NCBI GenBank assembly: GCA_947503275.1
Contig: CANNCZ010000002.1
Span: 388,733 to 452,732 of the forward strand
Reading direction: 5' to 3'
DNA length: 64,000 nucleotides
Origin: an uncultured Erythrobacter sp.
GTDB lineage: Bacteria > Pseudomonadota > Alphaproteobacteria > Sphingomonadales > Sphingomonadaceae
The notes beneath the pieces were generated by a model. It was not told where the DNA came from. It ran no database searches and saw only the letters and a list, made by a program, of their open reading frames with translations. The translations under genes and the position numbers were made by a program. Within the stretch, counting starts at the first letter, position 1. The number at the start of each line of letters is the position of its first letter. Below, one piece after another: positions 52,771 to 61,236 of the stretch.

Positions 52771-53472
52771 TCAGACTTCGATCATTATACGGATACTTCT
52801 TGGGTCTGTTCCGTATTCGGTAGCAATGCGTAGTCGGCAGTCTTCAATTACTGCGCCGCCGCCATTACGCGGATCGACTTCGTAAAACGCCTCTTTTTCC
52901 ACACCCAATACTTCGGCAATTGCGGCGATTCGTTCAGGCAGCGGACGCGCTTTGCCTTTTTCCCAGGCCCATACGGTTGGCTTACTCACGCCCAAGGCCG
53001 CTGCGACCTGTGCCAGCGTTAGCCCCTTTTCACGCCGCAACCGGTTGAGCCGGACACCAAGCGTATCGAGCGATCCTTCGCCGAATGACGGCTTAGCAAC
53101 AGGTGCGCGCGCAGGCGGTTCGCGCAGGCCCGGCGCACTGCCGCGCAATTGCGCAGCCGCCAGCGCGGCCTCGCCAAGCGCCTGTTCGAATGCACAGCCG
53201 AACAGTTCCCCGCTCTGCCACACGATCTGAGCACCCACAGGGCCAATATCGGGCAGGTCCACCGCCAACACCTCCCCGACGCCCAGCGCAAGGTCGGTTT
53301 CAAGCAGCAATCCCGCCGCCGATAGGTTGTGCACGGTAACATTGGCTGCCGCGCCATCTGGCATACGGCCGCTCGTCTCTAACCGCAGCGAACGTCGGCT
53401 TTGGCGACGCCCTTCGATTTGGCCCTCAGTTTGAGTGGCTAACTGGGTTTCTAGGTGGGCTTTCAAAGCCAT
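52771..53472 (-). CDS. PilZ-HTH fusion, possible c-di-GMP-responsive regulator
   Basis: 233 residues. PilZ domain (about 20-110) with the c-di-GMP motif: arginines at 22, 23, 26 and 27 (R-x3-R) and NLSAAG (Asn49 to Gly54) matching (D/N)-x-S-x2-G. An Xre-type helix-turn-helix follows (about 133-190): LNRLRREKGLTLAQVAAALG then VSKPTVWAWEKGKARP. PilZ fused to an Xre-type HTH suggests a regulator whose DNA binding depends on c-di-GMP. The long inverted repeat 120 bases downstream is a candidate target. Confidence 0.84.
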   Translation of the reverse strand: MALKAHLETQLATQTEGQIEGRRQSRRSLRLETSGRMPDGAAANVTVHNLSAAGLLLETDLALGVGEVLAVDLPDIGPVGAQIVWQSGELFGCAFEQALGEAALAAAQLRGSAPGLREPPARAPVAKPSFGEGSLDTLGVRLNRLRREKGLTLAQVAAALGVSKPTVWAWEKGKARPLPERIAAIAEVLGVEKEAFYEVDPRNGGGAVIEDCRLRIATEYGTDPRSIRIMIEV

Positions 53473-53594
53473 AGACAGGGCACTCCTTGTGTGGAGCCCC
53501 TTTCATCCGGTGCCAAAGCCTAAGAGAATTTTACCCAATATGGTTAATGTCGGCCAAACGAGCGCCTTACCCCGTCAGCCGAGTTAGCCGCGCG

Positions 53595-54890
53595 TCAATC
53601 TTCGGCATCCAAGCCATAAGCGGTGTGCAACACGCGCACGGCCAGCTCAGTTTCATCCTCATCGATCATCACGCTGACTTTGATCTCTGAGGTGGAAATC
53701 GCCTGAATGTTGATCCCTCGATCAGATAGAGCGCGAAACATGGTGCTCGCGACACCAGCATGGCTTTTCATGCCAACGCCAACAACGCTGATCTTGGCGA
53801 CGTGGCTATCGGTGATGATGCGGTTGAAGCCAATTGCCTCGGCGCGGTCCTCCAACAAAGCCTGTGCGCGCGCGAGATCGGATTGCGGCACGGTAAAGGT
53901 CACGTCGGTCTCGCCTTTGTCGCGGCCCACGTTCTGAATGATCATGTCGACATTGATGCTCGCATCGGCCAGCGGGGCGAAGATATCGGCCACCGCGCCG
54001 GGTTTGTCCGGAACGCGCGTGAGGATGATTTTCGCTTCGTTCTTGTCATGCGCAATACCGGTTACCAGCTGGCGTTCCATATCGCCGTTCTCCACCAATT
54101 CATCCATTTCTTCATCCGACACGATCAATGTGCCGGGCAACTCATCCGCTGAAACTGCATCATCGCCAACGAAGCTGGAGAGCACTTGAATGCGCACGCC
54201 TTCCTTCATCGCGAGACCGACGGAGCGGGTCTGGAGCACTTTGGCCCCCACGCTCGCCAATTCGAGCATCTCTTCGTAAGTGACCGCCTTCAACTTGCGC
54301 GCTTTGGCCACGATGCGTGGGTCTGTGGTGTAGACCCCATCGACATCGGTGTAGATATCGCAGCGGTCCGCTTTCACCGCCGCAGCGACCGCCACCGCCG
54401 ATGTGTCCGATCCCCCGCGTCCCAATGTCGCGATACGGCCTTCGGGTGAGATACCCTGAAAACCCGGAACCACGGCAACTTCGCCCGCTTCCATGCTAGC
54501 GATCATATCGGGCGCATCGATAGTCTCAACGCGGGCCTTGGAATGCGCCTCAACCGTTTTGACAGGAATTTGCCAGCCTAACCAACTGCGCGCTTTGCAA
54601 CCCAGTGATTGTAATGTCAGCGCGAGCAATCCGCTGGTCACCTGTTCACCGCTGGCAACAACCACGTCATATTCCGCCGGATCATACAGCGCATTGGCCT
54701 CCCTGCAGAAATTGATCAGCCGGTCTGTCTCACCCGCCATGGCGCTGACCACGACGGCGACTTCATTACGCGCACCGTCTTTGCCAGCGGCCTGAGCACG
54801 GACAATATTCGCAACCCTGCGAATGCGCTCGGTCCCTGCCATCGACGTTCCGCCGAATTTCATCACAATTCTTTGATTGGGCCGCGTCAA
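53595..54890 (-). CDS. lysC: Aspartate kinase
   Basis: 431 residues. Catalytic KFGGTSMAG near residue 11, and GRGGSDTSAVAVAAAVKADRCDIYTDVDGVYTTDPR in mid-protein, both aspartokinase signatures. Two C-terminal ACT domains (VTGIAHDKNEAKIILTRVPDKPG and ISVVGVGMKSHAGVASTMFRAL) give feedback control by lysine and/or threonine. First step of lysine, threonine and methionine synthesis. It is divergent from ubiG with 52 bases between. Confidence 0.96.
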   Translation of the reverse strand: MTRPNQRIVMKFGGTSMAGTERIRRVANIVRAQAAGKDGARNEVAVVVSAMAGETDRLINFCREANALYDPAEYDVVVASGEQVTSGLLALTLQSLGCKARSWLGWQIPVKTVEAHSKARVETIDAPDMIASMEAGEVAVVPGFQGISPEGRIATLGRGGSDTSAVAVAAAVKADRCDIYTDVDGVYTTDPRIVAKARKLKAVTYEEMLELASVGAKVLQTRSVGLAMKEGVRIQVLSSFVGDDAVSADELPGTLIVSDEEMDELVENGDMERQLVTGIAHDKNEAKIILTRVPDKPGAVADIFAPLADASINVDMIIQNVGRDKGETDVTFTVPQSDLARAQALLEDRAEAIGFNRIITDSHVAKISVVGVGMKSHAGVASTMFRALSDRGINIQAISTSEIKVSVMIDEDETELAVRVLHTAYGLDAED

Positions 54891-54942
54891 TGTTCGCAGA
54901 CTCCTGCTGGTTTGCTCGTCTCGGCGCTGCTAACGGGGGTGC

Positions 54943-55683
54943 ATGGGAAACGCAAACGTATCAAATGTTACCATCCGGCCCGAAGAGGCTGAGTTCTTCG
55001 CTGATCTGGCAAAGGATTGGTGGAACCCCAAAGGCAAGATGGCGAGTCTGCATCAGGTGAACCCTGTGCGGTTGGAATTCATTCGCACTGCAGTGGACAC
55101 CCATTTCGGAGGAGACTCGCGCGGTATTCGTCCGCTCGCGGGAAAGAGCGCGCTCGATATTGGTTGCGGCGCTGGATTGGTCTGTGAGCCGTTGGCGCGG
55201 CTAGGCGCAGCTGTCACCGGCGTTGATGCGGCGAGTGAGAATGTATCGGCGGCGGCGGCACACGCAGAGGCGGTCGGCCTCGACATTCGCTATATGGCGG
55301 GTGAGGTCGCAGGACTGGATATCGGCACCTTCGATCTGGTCACTTGCCTCGAAGTGGTTGAACATGTTGCCGACAAACCAGCGTTTCTGGCTGATGTTGC
55401 GGCGCGGCTATCGCCCAGTGGCCTGCTGGTCATGTCGACCCCCAATCGCACCGCCGCCAGCCGAATGCTGCTGGTGGGTGCAGCCGAAGCGGTCGGCTAT
55501 GTCCCTAAGGGAACGCATCATTGGGAAGATTTCGTAACGCCGGAAGAGCTGGAAGCTCTACTAGCCAATGCGGGACTTGAAGTGACAGAGCGGCGCGGTA
55601 TTGCGTGGCGGCCGGGAAAGGGGCTGCATTTGGCGGAAGACGAAGCGTTGAATTATATCTTGAGCGCAAAGCGGGCCGCCTAA
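54943..55683 (+). CDS. ubiG: Ubiquinone biosynthesis O-methyltransferase
   Basis: 246 residues. It begins with the UbiG pattern EFFADLAKDWWNPKGKMASLHQVNPVRLEFI; SAM motif I is ALDIGCGAGLVCEPLARLGA and later FDLVTCLEVVEHV and MSTPNRT. It methylates two hydroxyl groups in ubiquinone synthesis. The end overlaps the convergent DCC gene by 4 bases. Confidence 0.96.
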   Translation: MGNANVSNVTIRPEEAEFFADLAKDWWNPKGKMASLHQVNPVRLEFIRTAVDTHFGGDSRGIRPLAGKSALDIGCGAGLVCEPLARLGAAVTGVDAASENVSAAAAHAEAVGLDIRYMAGEVAGLDIGTFDLVTCLEVVEHVADKPAFLADVAARLSPSGLLVMSTPNRTAASRMLLVGAAEAVGYVPKGTHHWEDFVTPEELEALLANAGLEVTERRGIAWRPGKGLHLAEDEALNYILSAKRAA

Positions 55684-56120
55684 AGGATTCTCGCCTGATG
55701 CTCCGGCGTCGACACCCAACATTCCTCTCGCTTGCCAAACCACTTGTAGCGGTTGCGTGCGATCAGGCGATAGATGGGATCGCGGATCACGCGCGGAACC
55801 AGCTTGAAAATCATCCCCGCGCGCCAGGGCCAGCCCAGCTCAGACCACATGTGAAGCACGGCATCGCTGCTCATCCAAACCCGCCCGCCATCTTGGACGG
55901 CATCAAGCAGAATGAAACTCTCCGGATCAAGCGGGTCAAAGCCGACCTGACGCATGATTTCGGCCCCAACATCGCCCTGCATCGCGGCCAGTCGGAATTT
56001 TGCGGCGCGATCACGCTTTAAAACGAACTGCGCATTGGCGGTGCAGAGCACGCACATCCCGTCAAACACGATGATCGGTTTATCGCGCGGAATTGTCACA
56101 GAGACAGGCTTACTCGCCAT
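55680..56120 (-). CDS. DCC family thiol-disulfide oxidoreductase-like protein (DUF393)
   Basis: 146 residues from ATG 56120, which overlaps the stop of the upstream phosphodiesterase gene; a longer frame lies inside that gene. The hallmark D-x-x-C-x-x-C motif is seen in VFDGMCVLCTANAQFVLKRD near residues 17-36. C-terminal residues RDPIYRLIARNRYKWFG are also typical. The family resembles thioredoxin-type proteins; its redox role is largely unproven. Confidence 0.87.
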   Translation of the reverse strand: MASKPVSVTIPRDKPIIVFDGMCVLCTANAQFVLKRDRAAKFRLAAMQGDVGAEIMRQVGFDPLDPESFILLDAVQDGGRVWMSSDAVLHMWSELGWPWRAGMIFKLVPRVIRDPIYRLIARNRYKWFGKREECWVSTPEHQARIL

Positions 56121-57186
56121 CCGCTTCGATGAGTTCGACAAGCTCACGCACATTGTCAGTGAAGAACCCATCTGCACCCGTCGCAATCGCAGCGTTCCAT
56201 AGCTGGCGATATTGCCCCTCTGCCGCGGGACCACCTTCCGTTTGGAGCGAGGCAGGCAAGAAGCCGTTTTCCTTGCGCAGAGTCCATGGATGCACAATCA
56301 ATCCAGCCGCATGGGCATCGGCGACCAGCGACGTCGGCTGCATCGTTTCAGGGTCAACCGCATGGCCCAACCACGGCCCGATCCCGTCGGCATATTCCGC
56401 AATCTCGGCAAGCCCGGTTGGTGTAATCATTTCGGCCCAGCGCATTTCGGGTTCATCATAGGGGCCATCTTGCGCGTTGATCAGCAGGACGAGCGGCGTG
56501 TCGATCCGCTGGTTCAGTCGTTGCAGTGGCCCCACTTCAAAGACTTGTAGAAAGACGCGTGCATCCGCTCCGTCCAGACCAAACCTGCGCAGTTCCCTAA
56601 TGACGAGGTCGACCATATCGATCCCTTCCTGCTCTAGGATCGCAGTGGGGTGTTTCAGCTCAGGATAGAGGCCAATCGTGCGGCCCATCTCCGCTTCTTT
56701 CACGCGGACAAGCTGGACGATTTCCTCAAATGTTGGGACCTGATAGAGGTGGTTGTAGGCTGCACTTCCTGGACGGATGTTCCCGACCCTTTCACGCGCG
56801 CGCAGAGTCCGCAACTCGGCTAATGTGAAGTCTTCCGCGAACCACCCTGCTACCTGCCGTCCGTCAATCGTCTTGGTCCGGCGACGAGTTTCAAACTCCT
56901 CGCGGCTGGCGACATCAGTTGTACCCGACAATTCGTTTTCGTGCCGAGAAACCAGCACGAGGTCTTTGGTCACGACCAAATCGGGCTCGATATAATCTGC
57001 ACCCTGCTCAATCGCGCGCTCATAGGCGGCGAGCGTATGTTCAGGCCTATCGCCACTTGCACCGCGATGGGCAATGATCAGCGGGCGGGACTGGCCTACG
57101 CCATTTTCCGTGTGCCCATCGGCCGCTGCTGGTGCTGCGAATGACATTGCGCCTGCCATCACACTTATAAAAACGCTGCGGACCAT
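56110..57186 (-). CDS. Periplasmic glycerophosphodiester phosphodiesterase (GlpQ type)
   Basis: 358 residues. Signal peptide (SVFISVMAGAMSFAAPAAAD) followed by the GDPD TIM barrel: IIAHRGASGDRPEHTLAAYERAIEQGADYIEPDLVVTKD with catalytic His and metal-binding Glu/Asp, and YPELKHP later. It releases alcohols from glycerophosphodiesters derived from phospholipids, giving glycerol-3-phosphate. It overlaps the ArsC-like gene upstream by 22 bases and the DCC gene downstream by 11. Confidence 0.93.
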   Translation of the reverse strand: MVRSVFISVMAGAMSFAAPAAADGHTENGVGQSRPLIIAHRGASGDRPEHTLAAYERAIEQGADYIEPDLVVTKDLVLVSRHENELSGTTDVASREEFETRRRTKTIDGRQVAGWFAEDFTLAELRTLRARERVGNIRPGSAAYNHLYQVPTFEEIVQLVRVKEAEMGRTIGLYPELKHPTAILEQEGIDMVDLVIRELRRFGLDGADARVFLQVFEVGPLQRLNQRIDTPLVLLINAQDGPYDEPEMRWAEMITPTGLAEIAEYADGIGPWLGHAVDPETMQPTSLVADAHAAGLIVHPWTLRKENGFLPASLQTEGGPAAEGQYRQLWNAAIATGADGFFTDNVRELVELIEADGE

Positions 57187-57515
57187 TCGTCTTCCTTAAA
57201 TCCCACGAGGATACCCTCTGAATGCTCGACCACTGGTCGTTTGATCATGGAGGGGTGCTGAACCAGCAATTGGGCGGCGGCGTGTGCGTCGTCTGCACTT
57301 GCCTTTTCGGCATCGGACAATTTGCGATAGGTCGTGCCGCGCTTGTTGAGCACCACATCGACACCCTTATCCGCGATCCATGCCTCTACTTTGGCTGCAT
57401 CTGCGCCTTGTTTCTTATAGTCGCAAAAGTCGTATTCGATGCCATTCGCATGCAGCCATTTGCGCGCTTTCTTCACGGTGTCGCAATTGGGAATGCCATA
57501 GAATTTGATCGTCAT
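57165..57515 (-). CDS. ArsC/Spx-family reductase-like protein (YffB type)
   Basis: 116 residues from ATG 57515 with AGAGGA six bases before; an in-frame ATG at 57530 is less likely. IKFYGIPNCDTVKKARKWL at the N-terminus has the single Cys of YffB/Spx proteins, and FDFCDYKKQG and LVGFKEDEW follow the family pattern. Members resemble glutaredoxin-linked arsenate reductases, but many have another, unknown function. It overlaps the phosphodiesterase gene. Confidence 0.88.
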   Translation of the reverse strand: MTIKFYGIPNCDTVKKARKWLHANGIEYDFCDYKKQGADAAKVEAWIADKGVDVVLNKRGTTYRKLSDAEKASADDAHAAAQLLVQHPSMIKRPVVEHSEGILVGFKEDEWSAAFL

Positions 57516-57553
57516 ATCAGTCCTCTTCACTCCGGGAATCCTTCGAATAACCT

Positions 57554-58030
57554 CTAGCGCCGCACAAGATGCGCATCGGCGATTGCCACAGCCAACGCAT
57601 CAGCGGCGTCCGCTCCAGCAATTGTCGTGCCGGGCAACAGCACTTTGACCATGGCTGCTACCTGCTTCTTTTCCGCACCGCCCGTTCCAACCACCGCCTT
57701 CTTCACCAGCCGCGCAGCATGCTCGTTGACGGTGAGCTGAGCCAATCCGCATGCGGTCAAAACCGCACCCCGCGCCTGCGCCAGCTTTAGCGTGGATTGC
57801 GGATTCTCATTGACGAACACCTCCTCGCACGCCGCCCTGTCCGGACGATGCTCCGCAATCACTGCCGCGATACCGGCGTTCAAAGCCGCAAGCCGTTCAG
57901 CCATTGGCGTCTTCGCATTGGTTGGCAATTGGCCATTGGCCAGATGCGATAATCGCGTCCCATCGGCGCGCACCAGACCCCACCCGGTGCAGCTCAACGA
58001 TGGGTCGAGGCCTAGTATGACGATGCTCAC
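57554..58030 (-). CDS. ruvC: Crossover junction endodeoxyribonuclease
   Basis: 158 residues from GTG 58030. VILGLDPSLSCTGWGLV at the N-terminus holds the first catalytic Asp, followed by the acidic residues in ACEEVFVNENPQSTLKLAQARG and the C-terminal GADAADALAVAIADAH. It cuts Holliday junctions with RuvAB. A TTG at 58054 would add eight residues; neither start has a clear ribosome site. yebC lies upstream in the same orientation, as in many bacteria. Confidence 0.95.
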   Translation of the reverse strand: MSIVILGLDPSLSCTGWGLVRADGTRLSHLANGQLPTNAKTPMAERLAALNAGIAAVIAEHRPDRAACEEVFVNENPQSTLKLAQARGAVLTACGLAQLTVNEHAARLVKKAVVGTGGAEKKQVAAMVKVLLPGTTIAGADAADALAVAIADAHLVRR

Positions 58031-58120
58031 GTCAAAGCCCGACCAGAAAGCCAAGCCGCCAAACGATAGCGAGCAGAAACGCTGAGCCCAGCGCTATGGC
58101 AAAAAGCCATTCGCGCGCCC

Positions 58121-58864
58121 TCAGTCAAGCTTCTCCATCACTTCATCGCTGATCTCGTAATTGCCCCAGACGGTTTGCACATCGTCATCATCGTCCAGAA
58201 CGTCGATGAGTTTGAGCAAAGTGCCCGCGCCTTTCTCGTCCATCTCGACTGTGATGTTCGGCTTCCATGCAAGCTTCACGTTGGACGCGGCACCCAGAGC
58301 TTTTTCCAAATCACCTGAGACTTGATGCAAATCTTCAGCGGCAGTCCAAATTGTGTGGCCATCCTCCCCGCTCTCAATATCGTCCGCGCCCGCTTCCATG
58401 GCTGCCTCTAACACGGTGTCCTCGTCGCCAGCTTCGGCAGGGTATTCGATCAGGCCAAGCCGCTCAAACCCGTGTTGAACAGAACCTTCCGTACCCAAAT
58501 TGCCGCCATGCTTGCTGAATGCCGTGCGAACAGCGGTGGCGGTGCGGTTGCGGTTGTCGGTCAGAGTTTCAACGATAATCGCGCTGCCGCCTGGGCCATA
58601 GCCTTCGTAACGGACCTCTTCGTAATTCTCATCATCGCCGGCGCTGGCTTTATCAATCGCGCGCTGGATATTATCCTTGGGCATCGACTGCCCCTTTGCC
58701 GTGTTGACGGCCAGACGCAGGCGCGGGTTCATATCCACATCGGGCGTGCCCATCTTGGCCGCCACCGTGATTTCACGCGAAAGCTTGGAAAACAGGTTAG
58801 AGCGTTTCTTGTCCTGCGCACCCTTGCGGTGCATGATGTTTTTGAATTTGGAATGGCCTGCCAT
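58121..58864 (-). CDS. YebC/PmpR-family regulatory/translation-associated protein
   Basis: 247 residues, the usual length. It begins [22 protein letters not shown], the invariant N-terminus of the family, then [33 protein letters not shown]. The family was described as transcription factors and more recently as ribosome-associated helpers for difficult peptide bonds. It is upstream of ruvC. Confidence 0.97.
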   Translation of the reverse strand: MAGHSKFKNIMHRKGAQDKKRSNLFSKLSREITVAAKMGTPDVDMNPRLRLAVNTAKGQSMPKDNIQRAIDKASAGDDENYEEVRYEGYGPGGSAIIVETLTDNRNRTATAVRTAFSKHGGNLGTEGSVQHGFERLGLIEYPAEAGDEDTVLEAAMEAGADDIESGEDGHTIWTAAEDLHQVSGDLEKALGAASNVKLAWKPNITVEMDEKGAGTLLKLIDVLDDDDDVQTVWGNYEISDEVMEKLD

Positions 58865-58923
58865 GGAAACTCTTCATTGTTGCTGAGCTATATGCCCGTA
58901 TTCGATGGACACGCATTAAACCG

Positions 58924-59748
58924 ATGAGCGATAGGCCGACAAGTCCTGTGACACTTCCAAACAATCAAACACCATCCGTGGCTGAGCTTAAGGCGGTCTT
59001 CGGAGATGATGCGCCGCCGGAATTGCTGATTGAAGCGCGCGCCGCTCCGGCAGCAACACTGAGGGGTGAATGGAGCCGCGTCATCGCATTCCTGCGCCGC
59101 CCGACGCTCAATGTATCTGAGCAGAGCGCCGCGCCGTTTAAGGTGTTGGGGCGCATTTATCTGCTCGATATGTTGGCGATGCTGGTGCTGGTCATCTGCG
59201 CGAGCATTGCAGTGGCGGCGGGTGTTTATCTGCCGCGCACCGCTCTGGCGGAGATTGAGTTCACTTGGATGATTGTGCTGGCCGTGATTGTCGGCGCGCC
59301 AGTGTTTGAGGAGCTGGCGTTTCGCAGTTGGCTGTCAGGAAAGCCCGGCCATGTGATCGCTTTGCTGTCTGTGGGCGCCGGGGCTACAGGATTTGCAGCC
59401 ATTCACATGAGCGCGCCAATCATCGGAGCATTGGTCATGATCGCGGCAGTTGTTGGTGCGATTGCTGCCATCATAACACTGGCGAACCGCCCGCCCATGG
59501 CATTTTTCGAGCGGTACTTTCCCGCATTCTTCTGGCTATCGACCCTCGCCTTTGCCTTAGTGCATATTTTCAATTTCCAAGAGGGATCGCTGGCGGTCCT
59601 CCTCCCACTGGTGCTTCCGCAATTTATGCTTGGCGGTCTGCTCGGTTATATCCGCGTGCGCGTCGGATTATGGGCAGCAATAGTTCTCCACGCGGCGCAC
59701 AATGCAACAGCGTTAGGGATTTCGGCATTGGCCGGCGAAATGGGCTAG
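58924..59748 (+). CDS. CPBP-family intramembrane glutamic protease (Abi)
   Basis: 274 residues with about six hydrophobic helices. Motif 1 is FEELAFRSW (Glu129, Glu130, Arg134, i.e. E-E-x3-R), motif 2 His in FALVHIFNF and motif 3 in LHAAHNATAL, the three motifs of CPBP/Rce1 proteases. The first 80 residues are cytoplasmic. The natural substrate is unknown. It is divergent from the yebC-like gene. Confidence 0.88.
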   Translation: MSDRPTSPVTLPNNQTPSVAELKAVFGDDAPPELLIEARAAPAATLRGEWSRVIAFLRRPTLNVSEQSAAPFKVLGRIYLLDMLAMLVLVICASIAVAAGVYLPRTALAEIEFTWMIVLAVIVGAPVFEELAFRSWLSGKPGHVIALLSVGAGATGFAAIHMSAPIIGALVMIAAVVGAIAAIITLANRPPMAFFERYFPAFFWLSTLAFALVHIFNFQEGSLAVLLPLVLPQFMLGGLLGYIRVRVGLWAAIVLHAAHNATALGISALAGEMG

Positions 59749-59772
59749 TGAGATTGGGGGCGGTTAAAGCCC

Positions 59773-60039
59773 TCACATCATTCCAAGCGCGGCCTTATAC
59801 ACTTCAAGCACGGTTTCCTGCTCGCTGCGATCATCCGGCTTCATTTTGCGCAGGCGCACAATCTGGCGCATGATTTTAGCGTCATATCCGACAGCTTTTG
59901 CTTCGGCATAAACATCGCGAATATCGTCAGCGATACCCTTTTTCTCTTCCTCAAGGCGTTCAATCCGCTCAATCAAAAGGCGCAAACGATCATCAGTTGC
60001 GCTGACATCGGAAGAGTTGGTGGCGTCGGCTTCGGACAT
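59773..60039 (-). CDS. gapR: GapR family DNA-binding protein (DUF2312)
   Basis: 88 residues from ATG 60039; the frame extends upstream without a family match. The sequence DRLRLLIERIERLEEEKKGIADDIRDVYAEAKAVGYDAKIMRQIVRLRK is the GapR hallmark. In Caulobacter GapR binds overtwisted DNA ahead of replication and transcription and aids chromosome segregation. It is specific to alphaproteobacteria. It is divergent from the TIR gene, with 165 bases between. Confidence 0.95.
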   Translation of the reverse strand: MSEADATNSSDVSATDDRLRLLIERIERLEEEKKGIADDIRDVYAEAKAVGYDAKIMRQIVRLRKMKPDDRSEQETVLEVYKAALGMM

Positions 60040-60204
60040 GGTTGGGTAGGCTCCAAGAGAATCACTTTGTGTGTTGCCGTCTGACTTACCAATCTGGCGC
60101 GATGTGCAAAGCAGAGCTTTGTGTCTTCTCCACCGGCTTGCGCACACCTTTTCATGCTGTAGGGTTATGCGGCTTTTGTAACACGGGCGGGATGGGGAGT
60201 GACC

Positions 60205-61236
60205 GTGGTCGATGTGTTCATTTCATATTCGCGCGATGATGCGGAAAAGGTCGGTGTGCTTGCGCGCATGATCGCGAGCGAGGGATATCAGGTCTGGTGG
60301 GATGCTGATCTGCCGCCGCATGTCAGCTATGGCGACGTGATCACGGCAAAGATTGGCGCTGCGAAAGCGGCGGTGGTGGTTTGGTCGCAAACAGCGGCTC
60401 AATCGGAATGGGTGCGCGCCGAAGCGGATGTTGCGCGCAATCAGAAAAAGCTGATCCAAACCGCGCTTGATGATGTCATGCCGCCACTGCCCTTCAATCA
60501 AATCCAATGCGCGGCGATTGGCGATTGGAATGGTGAGGAGGATCACCGGGGCTGGAACAAGGTCAAGGAAAGCCTGGTTGCACTATGCGGCCCGCCCGAT
60601 GCGAAGACTGGCGAGGTTGAATCATCGCCTGACATACCAACGCAGCCAAAGGTTGAGCCGAAACCAAAGGCGGTCACACCACCGCCTCCTCCACCAGCCC
60701 CCGCTCCAACGCCGGAACCCATAAAGGCGCCCCCGCCCGAATCTGCACAGAGTGAGGAAGGCGGGGGAACCAGCACGCCAGTCCTCTTATCCATTGGCTG
60801 TGTTGGCCTCATCGTCTTTGGAGTTTTATTCCTTATCTTCAGCGCCATGACGAGCGAGATGGAGGACTATTCCGATACGGGCAGTTCCGATTTCTCCAAC
60901 CTCTCACCTTCGCTGAGCGAGCCAGAGGCATCGCCCGATGGCGACTACATTCCGCAGATCGAGGAGGGCACTGCTTTCGCTGATCTTGACGCAGGTATGA
61001 ATAACAGTCCGGGCGATATGGCGACGCCACTGATCGCGACGGTTCAAGACCCAGATGGCTATTCTAATGTCCGCGCGTCCCCGTCCAGCAGCGCCGATAT
61101 CGTAGGTGTGGCGATTGAAGGCGAGCAATTCCTAACCTTCCAACAGGATACGCCGTGGTGGATCATCACGCTGGAGGACGGCACCATGGGCTATATTTAC
61201 AGCGACCGTATTCTGGTGATTGGGACCCCGCAATGA
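60205..61236 (+). CDS. Membrane-anchored TIR domain protein with C-terminal SH3b domain
   Basis: 343 residues from GTG 60205, five bases after GGGGAG; a GTG at 60199 is the alternative. TIR domain about 1-115: VVDVFISYSRDD, then YQVWWDADLP and SEWVRAE with the likely catalytic Glu73. A proline-rich linker (about 135-185) leads to one helix (TPVLLSIGCVGLIVFGVLFL), then an acidic linker and an SH3b domain (about 270-343: YSNVRASPS, WWIITLEDGTMGYIYSDRIL). With the TIR at the N-terminus inside and SH3b outside, it could sense the cell wall and signal by NAD-derived nucleotides. It overlaps the cyclase gene by 4 bases. Confidence 0.87.
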   Translation: MVDVFISYSRDDAEKVGVLARMIASEGYQVWWDADLPPHVSYGDVITAKIGAAKAAVVVWSQTAAQSEWVRAEADVARNQKKLIQTALDDVMPPLPFNQIQCAAIGDWNGEEDHRGWNKVKESLVALCGPPDAKTGEVESSPDIPTQPKVEPKPKAVTPPPPPPAPAPTPEPIKAPPPESAQSEEGGGTSTPVLLSIGCVGLIVFGVLFLIFSAMTSEMEDYSDTGSSDFSNLSPSLSEPEASPDGDYIPQIEEGTAFADLDAGMNNSPGDMATPLIATVQDPDGYSNVRASPSSSADIVGVAIEGEQFLTFQQDTPWWIITLEDGTMGYIYSDRILVIGTPQ

